From: Marthasterias glacialis
Taxonomy: Eukaryota > Echinodermata > Asteroidea > Forcipulatida > Asteriidae
NCBI GenBank assembly: GCA_911728455.2
Contig: OU452228.1
Coordinates: 1,922,001-1,986,000 of the forward strand
Direction: 5' to 3'
DNA length: 64,000 bases
A model generated the notes under the pieces. It was given only the letters and a program-made list of their open reading frames with translations, searched no databases and had not been told where the DNA came from. Positions 38,301-48,506 of the stretch are shown piece after piece. The position numbers and the translations under genes were made by a program. The first letter of the stretch is position 1. Each line of letters opens with the position of its first letter.

Positions 38301-41300
38301 GGATACATATCAAAATGCTGAAGTCATCTTCTTAGATATTCACAACATCCATGTCATGAGAGAAAGGTTAGTACATTCCCCATCCCTACCAAAAGACTTC
38401 ACCAGATTGCCACTGGTTTTCCACCATTACCTGACTATGCTGATGGTATCCTTTGTGTACAGTTTACACAGACTTTAAAGGTACACACCGGCTTACTGTT
38501 TACCTAATTTAGTGATGTGGAATGACAGACAATAATTTTTAGATGGTTGTTCTTGAAAAAAAATCATCAAAATATCACGTAATTAACGAAAAATGCAAAA
38601 AAAAAAAAACACGGTCAAAGGTCAGCTTATACGCTTTTCCAGCCGTTGCAACTGTCAAGTTTACGTGCCAATGTTGCGAAATGTTGTAAGTAGACTGGTG
38701 CTATGTTTATGTATGAATTATTACAATGACGAGGCATGAGGATCCAGACTTCATATCCATCCAGCACAAATTCACGTGAAAAAACCCCCAGATATAAACA
38801 GACAGTGTATTCTGTGTACGACGAAATGGACGAACTTACTTGCAATGGAGAACGTTTCTTCATTATATCGCAAGTAGGCCCTATGTTGTAAAAAAAAATA
38901 CTTGGACAAATGCCAGTTAGGTCCAGGACTAATCTGTGTTGTCAGGTCGTGTTCAAATGTAGAAAGGGAGAGAATAAGCTTGGCACAATGTGGACATCAC
39001 AGACATGATTGACCATAAATATTGTCAAAATGTGAGTCTTCATGAATTCAAATATACGCAAGCATGTTCACAATACAGTTCTATGACACAAACCTGTCCA
39101 TCAAAATTTTATGGCAAAGACCACATCCTTCATATTCTCATCGTGACCAGCCTGCTGCAGTCTAAAAACTAATGGTAGTGTCCCTAATCTTGGACCATCT
39201 TTTCACATTGGCTTGGCCAATAACAGTCATGTGCCAAGCGAGCCTCCTGCTTTCGCTGCAAACGGATTGCCAATCCTGGCAGCTTTAGCGAAGGCATTCT
39301 CCCGTTTTGGGGGCGATGACTTCACTGGCCGGCCGCGGCCACCGCCACCGGTTTTTTGTTGTGGCGATTGGGGGGGGGGGGGGGGGAGTGGACATTATGC
39401 AGCTATCATAGAAGAAGATAGATCAGCTGTATGGGATAAACATTCCCCATTGTCGTCGCTCGTGCGGGGTAGCGCAGGCAACACGTTACAATAGTTAGGG
39501 GATAATAGCTAGGGGTACAGACTAAAACCCTCGTTAAAAAAACATAATTGTTTGGTCTGGCTCCCTACCCCTCCGACAAGCTCCCACGCTTACGGCTAGA
39601 CCGACCGGCGAGCTGGGGAGTTCATGCCCCGGAGTTTGTCCCTCTGGCCCCCCATGAGACACGGCACCGGCTGTACGGGATATGCCCCAAGGTTTACGTT
39701 CCGGTAGCTCCCACGCTGGTGCGCCGTAAGACACGCTTCGGTTGCACGGACACCTCTGAATGTGAATATTACGTTCGATTTTTCATCATTATTTACAAAT
39801 TGTATCAATAATCTGAATCCATAAGTCTTTTTTGTCAAACATTCATGAATAATTGTAAAAAAAAAAAAAAAGGATTTAAATTTGGTTCAGTAATTTACTT
39901 TTATACGGCTGGAAGTACAACTAACTCCGAAGATCACGTGATTTATCCGAACCACTTTTTTGGTTCGGATAAATCGTTTTTTGAAAAATGCTCGAAAACG
40001 GCCAAATTTGATGGTTTCTTTTAGGAACCGTTCTTTTCCATTCCTGAAAGACCTTTGAAGTCATATGTTAGCCTATTTTGTAGCCCAAATAGCCCAACGA
40101 AGCCGGTGTGTACCTTTAACCGTAGCAGCGTTTTTACAAATCTGTAAATTTATAGATATTACAACAAAAACTTAAAGAAACAATGACTGCATTCCAGGCA
40201 TAAACAAGTTCAAAGCTGACTTCCCAAACTTTACTTTGGTCACAAGTTGAACTTTCACAAAGGTCATTTTAAGGTCACGTGGTGTTGTATAACTACATGT
40301 ATTACAAGTACATTATAAATAGGGCCGATTGTTTGGCCCTGATAATACACATTAGGCCGATTAACAGGATGTTGCTAGGGTTAAAATATGTAAGGATAGC
40401 TTATTGAACCTTTCTTAAAATTTGTCAAAGGAGTACATAAGCTTGAACACTTAATGAAATTCACCCTCACAGTTATGGCAGGATGCACTTCTTCAGGTAT
40501 ATTTCCAGAATGCTGATGTGTATCTTTATCACATGTTAAGCATGCCTGGAATTACACGGAGACCATGGCCTCTGTTGCCCTGGTCTTGGGTTTGGTGCCC
40601 TTTCAAAAGTTTCTCATAGACTTTAAGATTTTCCAATGGAAGTGCCAATTGCTAAAATGAAAATGGCCTTGCCCCCTCAAAGATGAAACAACAGGCCTGG
40701 TTCAGTACTGAACATTCATGTGTCCCTGACATTACATCTTGACATTTATTTGTGGTAAGATTTTTTTCTGACAATGTATCTGAAACTCTAGCTTTGTAAG
40801 TATGTACACATTCTACATACATGTATTACACATTGTGACGTGAAGGAGACTCAACTTATTTCTATTTGGTTTTTCATTGTTGTTTTTGAAGTTTGCGCAA
40901 ACTGAAAGACATCTGTTATCCAAGTATAGATGATCACCACTGGCTGTCAAACCTGGAAGCCACTCACTGGCTGGAACATGTTAAGGTCCGTATGAAATAA
41001 CTTTTGCCATTCTTTGGTATTCAGAGAAAAGATTACGTTAATTCATAGGGAAACTCATTGTGCAGAAGAAATTCAACGCTTTCATTGACAAGGCAGCCCC
41101 TGTACAGATGGTTTTATAGCTTAAACAGCCCTCTTGATATCTTGAGCTTATAGAAGGAACTTCTTAATTCAAACCTTAATATTTATCGTAATATTCATTA
41201 CATCTGCATTATTTTAAAAGACAATACATGTAGTGAGAAGCTACAGTCAAAACAGAAGACAAAAATGAATTTGTGGTGAATTGAATTGCAATTTTTCATA

Positions 41301-44300
41301 GTAATTGCCATTGTTGTATTCTATTTACCAGATGGTATTAGCAGGTGCTGTACGTATTGCTGATCGTATTGAGAGTCAGAAGACCTCTGTTGTAGTTCAC
41401 TGTAGTGATGGTTGGGATCGTACATCACAGCTTACAGCATTAGCCATGCTCATGCTGGAACCGTACTATAGAACCATTACAGGCTTCCAGGTCTTAGTAG
41501 AGAAGGAGTGGATTGATGTGGGCCATAAGTTTGCTCAGGTTAGTTTTACCCATGCGTGCTAATTGATCAATTTCAATCTTGGATGGGATGCGTTTGAAAC
41601 TGCAGAAGAGACTTTACTTTCTACCACCGATTATTTACAGATTTCTTTAGTCTATGTGTCAAATGTTTACAACTTCCTCTACCTTAGAAAAATATCAAAT
41701 CAGAATTTAAACCAATTTGTGTGTCAAACCATCCAACTGTATTTTTTAAACAGAGGACACATAAACATGCAACCCCGCTTTTCTGAACTGGTTTCTGTAC
41801 TATGAATGTCTGGGACCACTTTTTCCTGGGAAATAATAATTCATCTGAATATCTTTTGTTGCAAATTAGTGTCCCATAGGCAGTTACATTCTTGTGAATT
41901 ATTGATCTTAGTAATAATTTATGCATCAGATACACTCAAAAGAAATAAAGAAAATCAATGTTGTTTTTTTTTGTAATTTTTAAGCAAAATTGTTTCAACT
42001 TTGAAGACATAAGTTGCTCAACTTTTTATAAGACGAGAATTGATTGATGTTATTGATCGTGAAATGTCGCACAAAGCAGAGGTACATGTATGGGTATCTA
42101 TCAGTGACTCTTACAAATTACTCTTAATGTTTTTATCCACTGACTGATTGTAATATTGGTTTGTATTTGATTATTTTTATTAGCGACATGGACATGGAGA
42201 TAAGAACCATGCTGATGCAGACAGATCACCAATCTTCCAACAGTTTATGGATTGTGTCTGGCAGATTACCGTTCAGGTATTGGCTTTTATCTTCCAGTAT
42301 GCGCTAATCCTCCAATCAGATTGCTCAATGGGAGTGTGATAATGAACCATATCATACTCCCAGTAGTCTATATTGCACTCTGCGTAGTTTGAGTATCATG
42401 CGTCATGCTCCGTATACGGCAGTGCAAAATGACGGTCTAAAATTTGAGCGTTTCATGTTTTGCTCTTCATCAAATAACACTCAAAGTTGTATTATCTTGC
42501 AGTTGACTGAAAGATAAATTCGTTATCACACTCGCGCTTGTGGATTACGGAAAATTATAGCGCGTCTGCTTCCCATATCCCACTTGGACTTCGGCCTCGT
42601 GGGATATGGGACGCAGAAGCGCTGTATTTTCCCGTATTCCACTCGCGCTTGTGTGATAACTTATAATAACTTATATGTAGTGTACACCAACACAGGGTTA
42701 GTTATCTTACCATATCATAAAGTAATGATTTAATGTTGAAATGATTTTGACTGATTATAGAAAGGTGCAGCATTGGGTTTTGGACATGTACTTTTTCATT
42801 TCATTAGTTACCTTCCATTGACCATTGTAAATGGGCTACTTAAACCACATAAATACTTGTTTATTCCGCTGTTTTTTCCCAGTGTTGCTTTCAAAAGAAA
42901 AACAAGGGGAAAAAACAGTATAATCAGAAGGGATTTCAATGATATAGCTGTCCATGAAAGACTACATGGTATAACAAGAGGTTTTGATTCATAGAGTAAT
43001 TTGGCATATTAATCTATCACCTTTGTCTTCTATGGGCAAACAGTACAGGACTGAATATTGCTCATTTGGGATTGTTTTTTGTACAAACTGTACATCAATT
43101 GGGGTTTTGTATTTATAATGAATAAACCAATGCTTGAAGTGGATAATGCACTGACCATTACATTACAAACTTTACATTAAATGTGTATTTTTTATGATTT
43201 CTTTTTAGTTTCCCAATGCGTTTGAATTCAATGAACATTTCCTGATCACCATCTTGGACCATCTATACAGCTGCTTGTTTGGAACCTTCCTGTATAATTG
43301 CATGAAGGATCGGGTGAAGGAGGTAAGTGAATAAATCATCAGTGTACTAATAAGCATCATTTGAAGTAGATAAATGTGCAAAAATGTCAATCAAGCGAGG
43401 CAAGTACACTCATCTTGAAAACATCAACACTACCAACAATAGACCTGAATCCTGGTGTGGCATACTGCAACCTAGATGCTGAAGAGGATGTGAAACTAGG
43501 AAATCATGAAAGGTTGTCTTGAGAAGGAACACATTCAGCGTGTCCGTCCCATTCTGATATAACAGAACTTAACAACCAGAAACAAAGAACAGCCATGGAC
43601 GGATTTGCTGTACCCATGCTGCAAAGCTTCAGCTTCATATGATGGCAGAGAGATGAGTTACAGCAGCTCGAGATAGAGTGACAAAAAGCTCACTAAATAA
43701 CATTGACTTTACCATCTGAGGACTTCACCTGAGGGCTGCTGTTATCTCACATGGAAGATTGGTGATCGGGGGTTTCTCCAGCCGGCAAGAATGCACAGTC
43801 AAGGAGTGATTGCTCTGTGTAGTTATACTTAAGAGAAGGAAGGCTCTACTTATTTGTCACCTAAGAAAGTTCTACCTTGATAGAAAACCCATACAATCAA
43901 TCATCAAACAGGTACATGTAATCTGTCTGAATCTCAAAATCAAAGCAAAAATCAAAATTATTGTACATTTGCTGCTGATGTCATCAGAGATCAATGGAAA
44001 GCTAACCCACCACAAGGCCACTTCTGCAGATTTGCTAAAGAAGTAAATGCTCCCATCGACGCATCATGTAAATGGCTTAAAACACAAGAAATGGCGGTGG
44101 CTATCTAAGACCAAGTCATTTGCTCTAAACACTCTTATGAGAGAAAGATACTTAAGATCCAGGTCGCTGCCAAGTGTTGAAGGTGTGGAGAAGCTGAAGA
44201 ATCTATGCACCATGTAATCAGTGGATGTAAAGATGATGGCAGACATTACGTGTATAGGCACAACCAGGTGGTGTCCATCATCAACCGAAAGTTTTGCCAT

Positions 44301-46496
44301 CAGATGGACATCAACACCACCTCCAACTAATATGAGAACACTTTGCAGCCTGTTATAGAAGTTACCAACATGAATTTACACTGGGATCAACGTGTACAAA
44401 CAGACCATAACATCACAACCAATTGAGCGGACATCATTGTCAATGACACAAAAAGAGGCATGAAGCAAAAAGCATAGGGATTCCATCCTAGCAGACAGCA
44501 ATGTCAGACACAAACTTGCTGAAAAACAAGACAAATAGCAATGGAATGTCGAGGCTTCAATACACCTAGTTGTGATGGGATCAACAGGCCTTGTTCTGCA
44601 GAAGACCTGAGACAAACTGAACACCTCGGTGTGTCCCATCTCATCTTCCCCAACAGGCTGTTATCCTCCTGACATGTCACATCAATAGACGATTTCTGAG
44701 CAATGCATTACAGTTACTTCCGTTGGTGTTGGTGGCTACACTAGCACAACCCTAAACAAAGTGGCAAGAACTGTTTTTCCTTGGACAAAGTCCTTGAACT
44801 ACCTTTATCTTTAGCTTCAAAAATTTAAGTACACGTCACCTCATTATGATTTTTGTTTTTGGTTGACAGCAAGTGAAGACCAAGACGATTTCCTTGTGGT
44901 CATACATCAATAGCAATAAGGAGGAGTTCACCAACCCTATGTATGCAGCATATCATCATCAACATGTGTTATTTCCTGTTGCTAGTATGAGACGGATTGA
45001 GTTGTGGACAGGGTACTACATTCGTTGGAATCCAAGAATGCGGCCTCAGGTATGTTCAGTTATTGCTACTCTGCCATCCATGAAAAGCTGGGGTTAGCGG
45101 CATAAGTAGGGTAACATTTTAGGGGGGTGGCACAAGGGGGTGCACCATTTTTTCTAGGGGACTTTAAGCCTATTAAAACTGTAGTTTTCAGTTGTATTTT
45201 TCCTAAGCAAGCCCCTTTTACCGCTCTTAATCTGACATGGAGGTAAACAAATACATTGTATGTGTGTAAATAAAATAAAAAGTTTTAAAACCTTGAAATT
45301 ACTACATAAACACTTGTAAAATGTACATGTAGGCCTAACATTTTATTCTAGTAATTCCTAATCTCAAAAGTCCAGATGTTAAGTGGGGGGGGGGGGGGGG
45401 CCTCAGACATCAGTTTCGGGGGCTTGTGCCCCCCCCCTCCCCAGTTATGCCTCTGGCTGGGGGTACATCCATTCCAATCCTGGGGAAATTTTGAAAAAAA
45501 TATCTGTGGGAACAGATCAGTGTTTAAGGGAATTGTAAGTTTTGGTTTTTAACATAACATTTCAAAAAACTTGCTGGAAGAAACAAAATAATTTTAAGGG
45601 GTTTTCATATTTTCAAGAGAAAATGTTTTGTTTCTTTTGTCTGACCAGATAATAATAACACAATTTTGTCAAAGATGACTCAATTTCTGATTATATTTTT
45701 TCAGGTTGATACGTGCCAGTATTAACTAGTCCCAAAAATCAGTGTACATGTATAACTCCAAAATCAAGAGGATGGCCTTCTTCTAATCCCCAATATATAC
45801 CCTGTACATAAGTTAAAGTTAGACCAACTCAATATACATGTAAAGCTTTATATGATGGTTTCCATCTCCAAAAAGTAAATGAATTGATTGTCAAATTTGA
45901 AATTAAAAGTAGAGGCATGAATAGAGTGTGTCCATTCAAAAAATTCATGGAAAGGAAACGTCAGTGCATATTTTTACCCTTTTATTGTGAAAAAAATTCA
46001 CAGGGATTTTTCTTCAGGTGGGATTCGAACCCATGAACCCCACCATTCTAGAGCAGATGTATTACCAACTAGACTACCGAGACTGCCCGGTAGCTAGAGG
46101 CAGTTCGAAACCTATTAGCAGCTGGTACGGCAACCATTAGAATTTATTTTACAGAGGATGAAATGTTTACTAGAAAAAAATGTGGTGAGTTCAGTACATT
46201 GGTTTTGATTGCTACTTTTTGACCATACATGTATGCTACCAACAAAGTCATACACTGTAGTAGTCAAGCAGCAGTGTTAACTAATTCTATACATAGTATG
46301 ACTATGATATTGTTTGGATTTATTTCTTCAGGAGCCTATAAACCAGAGAAACCGTGATTTGATTGAGCTCCGTTCCTTCCTTCAGAAACAAGTAGAAGAG
46401 CTACAGAAAGAGATTGAAGCTAGAGATCTCGGGCTACAATCCGCTCAAGTAGGCACCTCCTCACCACCAAGAGTAGCTAGTCCTATCAATGCTTGA
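20116..46496 (+). CDS. MTMR2: myotubularin-related protein 2 (phosphoinositide 3-phosphatase), 16 exons, complete
   Basis: Removes the 3-phosphate from PI3P and PI(3,5)P2 on endosomal membranes. The 16 exons join in frame to 1935 nt, 644 residues, almost the vertebrate MTMR2 length. The order is: a Ser/Asn-rich tail (1-80); PH-GRAM (about 88-200, with [16 protein letters not shown]); the phosphatase domain (about 210-580) with [18 protein letters not shown], the ARPSVNA segment and the catalytic loop HCSDGWDR with Cys416 and Arg422, so it should be an active enzyme; and a C-terminal coiled coil (about 594-626, [19 protein letters not shown]). The start ATG (GGAAATGG) is the first after an in-frame TAA at 20053. 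It could equally be the single invertebrate ancestor of the MTM1/MTMR1/MTMR2 group; the sequence favours MTMR2. Confidence 0.95.
22021..22166. mobile_element. foldback/MITE copy with GTTATCACAC ends
   Basis: Inverted ends GTTATCACACTCACGCTCAT and, on the other side, TTGTGTGATAAC; the centre is also palindromic (CCATACCAAACTAGG with CCTCGTTTGATATGG). The same family occurs at 42522-42660. Confidence 0.75.
22842..23170 (+). mobile_element. tRNA-derived SINE
   Basis: A pol III promoter-like head: A box TGGTCGAGCGG and B box GGTTCGAGTCC in a tRNA-Leu/Ser-like layout. Its tail begins ACACTTGTGTCCTTAGGAGA and continues with TTTGTCCTTCAGATGGGACA, of a kind seen in invertebrate deuterostome SINEs. 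The 3' end is uncertain. Confidence 0.7.
23605..23786. mobile_element. hAT-like MITE copy, diverged
   Basis: Starts CAGTGGCGTGGCCAGGATTT and ends CCTTGGCTATGCCCATG. Shares its interior (TTTAATGAATTACATGTA) with the inverted copy at 4987-5169. No target duplication recognised. Confidence 0.6.
25199..25248. repeat. (CCCCGC)n low-complexity tract
   Basis: About eight C-rich hexamer units; the minus strand would read as poly-Gly and is not coding. Confidence 0.9.
28200..28247. repeat. TACATGTA-rich simple repeat
   Basis: Overlapping copies of the palindrome TACATGTA, a motif seen throughout this intron. Confidence 0.6.
29280..29680. other. GC- and CpG-rich island inside MTMR2 intron 1
   Basis: Markedly richer in GC and CpG than its AT-rich surroundings. 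Long open frames cross it on the minus strand (up to 167 codons, with several frames open), but none shows a domain. It could be an alternative promoter or first exon of MTMR2, or an inserted gene fragment; not resolved. Confidence 0.4.
29874..30227. mobile_element. 346-bp TTAA-flanked MITE
   Basis: TTAA, then AGCCCCAGCTCAACATTG at the left, and CAATGTTGAGCTGGGGCT, then TTAA at the right: perfect 18-bp inverted ends. No coding capacity. Confidence 0.85.
30745..30918. mobile_element. short inverted-repeat element
   Basis: Ends CAGGCCTTGATCTTAA and TTAAGATCGAGGCCTG (one mismatch). The inside has repeated GGCCAGCATGCCCTT. Confidence 0.6.
31074..31146 (+). CDS. MTMR2: MTMR2 exon 2
   Basis: Residues 63-86 ([19 protein letters not shown] onward). 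Acceptor TTGTTCCAG, donor ATCG|GTATGT, phase 1. Confidence 0.9.
31361..31473. repeat. 113-bp foldback palindrome in MTMR2 intron 2
   Basis: Arms of about 52 bases, for example GACTTTTGAGACGTTA and AACCGGTCCTTTTCTATT with their complements, around a loop of about 8 bases. Near-perfect, so recent or maintained. Confidence 0.85.
31604..31698 (+). CDS. MTMR2: MTMR2 exon 3: start of PH-GRAM
   Basis: Residues 87-118, [20 protein letters not shown] and the following [11 protein letters not shown]. Acceptor CATACACAG, donor AAAGG|GTAAGT. Confidence 0.95.
32309..32419 (+). CDS. MTMR2: MTMR2 exon 4: PH-GRAM
   Basis: Residues 119-155, [13 protein letters not shown] through SYGLEIFCK. Donor TAAG|GTATGG. 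Confidence 0.95.
33088..33250. repeat. hammerhead-like repeat with local 14-bp tandem, MTMR2 intron 4
   Basis: Three tandem GCATACTGATCGAA units at 33097-33138, then CGAAGA, a 7-bp stem (CGATCAG with CTGATTG) and GAAAC. The next 70 bases match the repeat at 16525-16592. Confidence 0.5.
33426..33552. mobile_element. 127-bp palindromic MITE, copy 1 (MTMR2 intron 4)
   Basis: Ends ATAGACCTTATGCATCTGCC and its complement ending GCATAAGGTCTAT; the ends fit a TA target. An inverted, nearly identical 127-bp copy is at 48380-48506, and a diverged half-copy starts at 57882. Confidence 0.85.
33618..33719 (+). CDS. MTMR2: MTMR2 exon 5: PH-GRAM
   Basis: Residues 156-189, [17 protein letters not shown] through AFPTSNKL. 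Acceptor GATTACAG, donor GTTG|GTATGT. Confidence 0.95.
33952..34540. repeat. dispersed repeat family R1, copy 1 (MTMR2 intron 5)
   Basis: Reverse-complement match to 54440-54935: both contain TTAACCAGTTGC at one end, a stretch around GCTGGCACAAAGAAACC, and an end near GTCTAAYGCTTTGTTTCACC. Non-coding. Confidence 0.7.
35133..35216 (+). CDS. MTMR2: MTMR2 exon 6
   Basis: Residues 190-217, [20 protein letters not shown] and LGEMKRQ, the linker from PH-GRAM to the phosphatase. Acceptor ATATTGCAG, donor ACAG|GTAATA. Confidence 0.95.
36280..36354 (+). CDS. MTMR2: MTMR2 exon 7
   Basis: Residues 218-242, [20 protein letters not shown] region. Acceptor TGGCACAG, donor AATT|GTAAGT. Confidence 0.95.
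36811..36885 (+). CDS. MTMR2: MTMR2 exon 8
   Basis: Residues 243-267, [20 protein letters not shown] onward. Acceptor TTGTATTTAG, donor CCCG|GTAAGC. Confidence 0.95.
37424..37612 (+). CDS. MTMR2: MTMR2 exon 9: phosphatase core
   Basis: Residues 268-330: [28 protein letters not shown] and [11 protein letters not shown], segments strongly conserved in active myotubularins. Donor TAAG|GTATGT. Confidence 0.96.
38275..38366 (+). CDS. MTMR2: MTMR2 exon 10
   Basis: Residues 331-360, [20 protein letters not shown] and [10 protein letters not shown]. Donor GAAAG|GTTAGT, phase 2; Ser361 is split. Confidence 0.95.
38475..40119. mobile_element. 1.64-kb TTAA-flanked non-autonomous DNA transposon in MTMR2 intron 10
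   Basis: Perfect 16-bp inverted ends, AGGTACACACCGGCTT at 38479 and its complement ending at 40115, flanked on both sides by TTAA. Internal features are a GC-rich block (about 39200-39740) with a G run, and a small hairpin around TTTATCCGAACC. No transposase frame. TTAA duplication is the hallmark of piggyBac-type insertion. Confidence 0.85.
40892..40985 (+). CDS. MTMR2: MTMR2 exon 11
   Basis: Residues 361-392, [20 protein letters not shown] onward to WLEHVK. The donor AAG|GTCCGT is weaker than its neighbours but is fixed by the frame. Confidence 0.94.
41332..41538 (+). CDS. MTMR2: MTMR2 exon 12: catalytic loop
   Basis: Residues 393-461. Contains [15 protein letters not shown] with the nucleophile Cys416 and phosphate-binding Arg422, then [10 protein letters not shown] and [14 protein letters not shown]. 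Donor TCAG|GTTAGT. Confidence 0.96.
42184..42276 (+). CDS. MTMR2: MTMR2 exon 13
   Basis: Residues 462-492, [20 protein letters not shown] onward to WQITVQ. Acceptor TTTATTAG, donor TCAG|GTATTG. Confidence 0.95.
42522..42660. mobile_element. foldback/MITE copy with GTTATCACAC ends (MTMR2 intron 13)
   Basis: Ends GTTATCACACTCGCGCTTGT and ACTCGCGCTTGTGTGATAAC; palindromic centre CCCATATCCCAC with GTGGGATATGGG. Same family as 22021-22166. Confidence 0.75.
43209..43322 (+). CDS. MTMR2: MTMR2 exon 14
   Basis: Residues 493-530, [20 protein letters not shown] onward to MKDRVKE. Acceptor TTTCTTTTTAG, donor GGAG|GTAAGT. Confidence 0.95.
43395..44690 (+). pseudogene. decayed non-LTR retrotransposon fragment (MTMR2 intron 14)
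   Basis: Scattered frames with many stops. Near 44174-44230 a broken frame reads RCGEAEE, then HHVISGC, the C-x2-C...H...C zinc-binding pattern found at the C-terminal side of many LINE polymerase proteins. Class and ends cannot be fixed by eye. Confidence 0.5.
44870..45049 (+). CDS. MTMR2: MTMR2 exon 15: end of phosphatase domain
   Basis: Residues 531-590, [18 protein letters not shown] and [17 protein letters not shown]. Acceptor GGTTGACAG, donor TCAG|GTATGT. Confidence 0.95.
45095..45455. mobile_element. 361-bp hAT-like MITE (MTMR2 intron 15)
   Basis: Ends TAGCGGCATAAGTAGGG and, inverted, CCCCAGTTATGCCTCTG. Flanks GCTGGGGT (45087-45094) and GCTGGGGG (45456-45463), an 8-bp duplication with one mismatch. 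Confidence 0.7.
46014..46088 (-). mobile_element. tRNA-like head of a SINE or tRNA pseudogene
   Basis: On the minus strand: A box TAGTCTAGTTGG and B box GGTTCGAATCC with the right spacing, but the acceptor ends do not pair, so it is not a working tRNA. An AT-rich tail follows toward lower coordinates, as in tRNA-derived SINEs. Confidence 0.65.
46332..46496 (+). CDS. MTMR2: MTMR2 exon 16: coiled coil, C terminus and stop
   Basis: Residues 591-644 and TGA. Heptad-like [18 protein letters not shown] supports the dimerising coiled coil known in the family. The protein ends PRVASPINA. Confidence 0.94.
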   Translation, partial: EPINQRNRDLIELRSFLQKQVEELQKEIEARDLGLQSAQVGTSSPPRVASPINA

Positions 46497-48379
46497 GGTG
46501 TCATTTATTTCATCAGAGTCTGAACTTGACTGGCACAGTGGGTTCAAACAGTAATGTGTCCATTCCATGGATGAATTCCAAACCTTTGGTGGCGCCAATG
46601 TGGAAACATTTATCAGATATGGAAAAACAAAAATGTTAAACACCAAAGGAATGCAGTATGTTATTTCCAAAGGTTCACAACTCAGAAACCCCACTGGGTA
46701 GCAATGAATGCATTATTCATGTAAGTGACTGATTTTAATTTATTCTATTTTTTTCCTGTTGGGATGTGGTTTACTTTTTTGCAAAGCGTAAACTATTATT
46801 TGTGTAAAAAGTTATGATATTTGCGGTAGATAAAATGTGAAATATTTGGTTAATTATAGCCCTGTATATGGTAATTTAATCCATTCTGTATAGTTTTTAC
46901 AAAATCATGTTACACAATCTGTTAATTCACATGTATTTAGAAATGACAGTTCATCAATATTCTTAGGATTAGGACACCTGATGTGTGCTGGAAATATGCA
47001 ACTGTACTTAGGCCCAAATGACCACCTTTTGTATTAAAATAATACTTTAAACTTCTTCCAGTGTTTGAATGTATGTAACCATGATAAAAGAAGTATCAAT
47101 GTGTACCTTTGCATTTCATTAGTTGATTTTCCTTGGCATAGGCCTATAGCATACACTGACATCTAGACAACTCTAACCGAAAGCTTTGTACAATGGTTTC
47201 ATTCTGTGTCATCATGAACATGACGGTTAGCCTTTATTAGTTTTGATTTGCAGGACGATGTGTATTGTGAGTTAAGTCAGATGCAGTTCTCATCCTTAAC
47301 GGTTAATGATTGGACTAGCTTGTGTTATTAAGAGACATCTTCTCTTGTTATCTCCCTTCAAATTACTGGTAGATTTTCAAGTTCGTAAAATGTCATTGTA
47401 AGCTACATGTAATCCTACCTGTTAAAAGATGTAGAATATATTTTTGGATGTCAGGGTTTAGCTTTCAAAATTTTGTTTGTTTTCATTCATTTTTGTTAAA
47501 TAATTTATCACAGCAATATTTTGAAAAAAAACAAAGTTTAGCTTAATCTCTTCATTTCTTGTTGTGCAAGCTCATGTTGTGGCGGATTGGATGGTTGTGC
47601 ATACACTGTCATAATTGAGTGTGTCTAAATTTACAAACACACACACTATATGACAAACATTTGTTTAAATTTATTTAATGTTTTAAAAACTGCTTGCTGT
47701 ACTATTTTGTGAAAATGAGAGTTAAAATGACATTCTGACGTATAAACCTCGGCACCCAGAATTGTATTTATCCATGAAATGTTCTTCAGTTGAAATTAAT
47801 AGCTTCTAAAAGGTGAAATTCAAAAGTCACAGAGCGGACAAAAAAGTCCACCTACACAAGGCCTTTAAAATCTACAACTCGGTATCTTTAAGGAAGAGTT
47901 CTGCTCAGGCTTTCTTGCTCTAAAGTACCCTTATGAAACTGGTGTTGGGCAGAATGAAACAATTCGTAAAGACCATCCAAACAGTATACTTAGCAGTAGG
48001 TAGTGTAGTCCAATGGATATGTGGGGAAAATTTGCAATTTTTCATAAAAGCATGATGAAACTTAATACACTTATTTATGTTCATACTAGAAATTGTTTTA
48101 CATGTTGAGCCATCTCATATTCACCCTATTATTGCCCTGGTGGTCATTTTAAAAAATTGCTCTAAAAGGGTTATATAACCTTATTTTTATTTCATCTAGG
48201 ATTATGATTTTGAAAGCTTAAAATATCAAGCAGAAAGCACATTCTAGCAGTAAATGTCAATGCTACTAGTCGTCTACTACTACTAGTGCTGTATATGTAC
48301 TTTATTGTTAAAATGGATTCTTATTATTTGGCATTTAGTGCCATTGATCCTAATGAATACGCAGACACAATTTTAAAGT

Positions 48380-48506
48380 ATAGACCTTATGCATATGACG
48401 TCACTATGAGCATTTAGTACAGGAACGGGCTGAGGTCAAAAAAGCTACAACGCACGTTTGATGCTGCATTTGACCTCAAAGATAGCGGCGGATGCATAAG
48501 GTCTAT
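48380..48506. mobile_element. 127-bp palindromic MITE, copy 2 (MTMR2 3' flank)
   Basis: Same length as the copy at 33426-33552 and in inverted orientation, with the shared core GAGCATTTAGTACAGGAACG. May lie in the MTMR2 3' UTR. Confidence 0.85.

Noticed and set aside
43810-44046. 78-codon plus-strand open frame in MTMR2 intron 14 as a gene
   Set aside because: Lies inside decayed retrotransposon sequence with stops on both sides.
46014-46088. A functional tRNA gene on the minus strand
   Set aside because: A and B boxes are present, but the acceptor stem does not pair and the anticodon arm is poor; called a tRNA-derived element.
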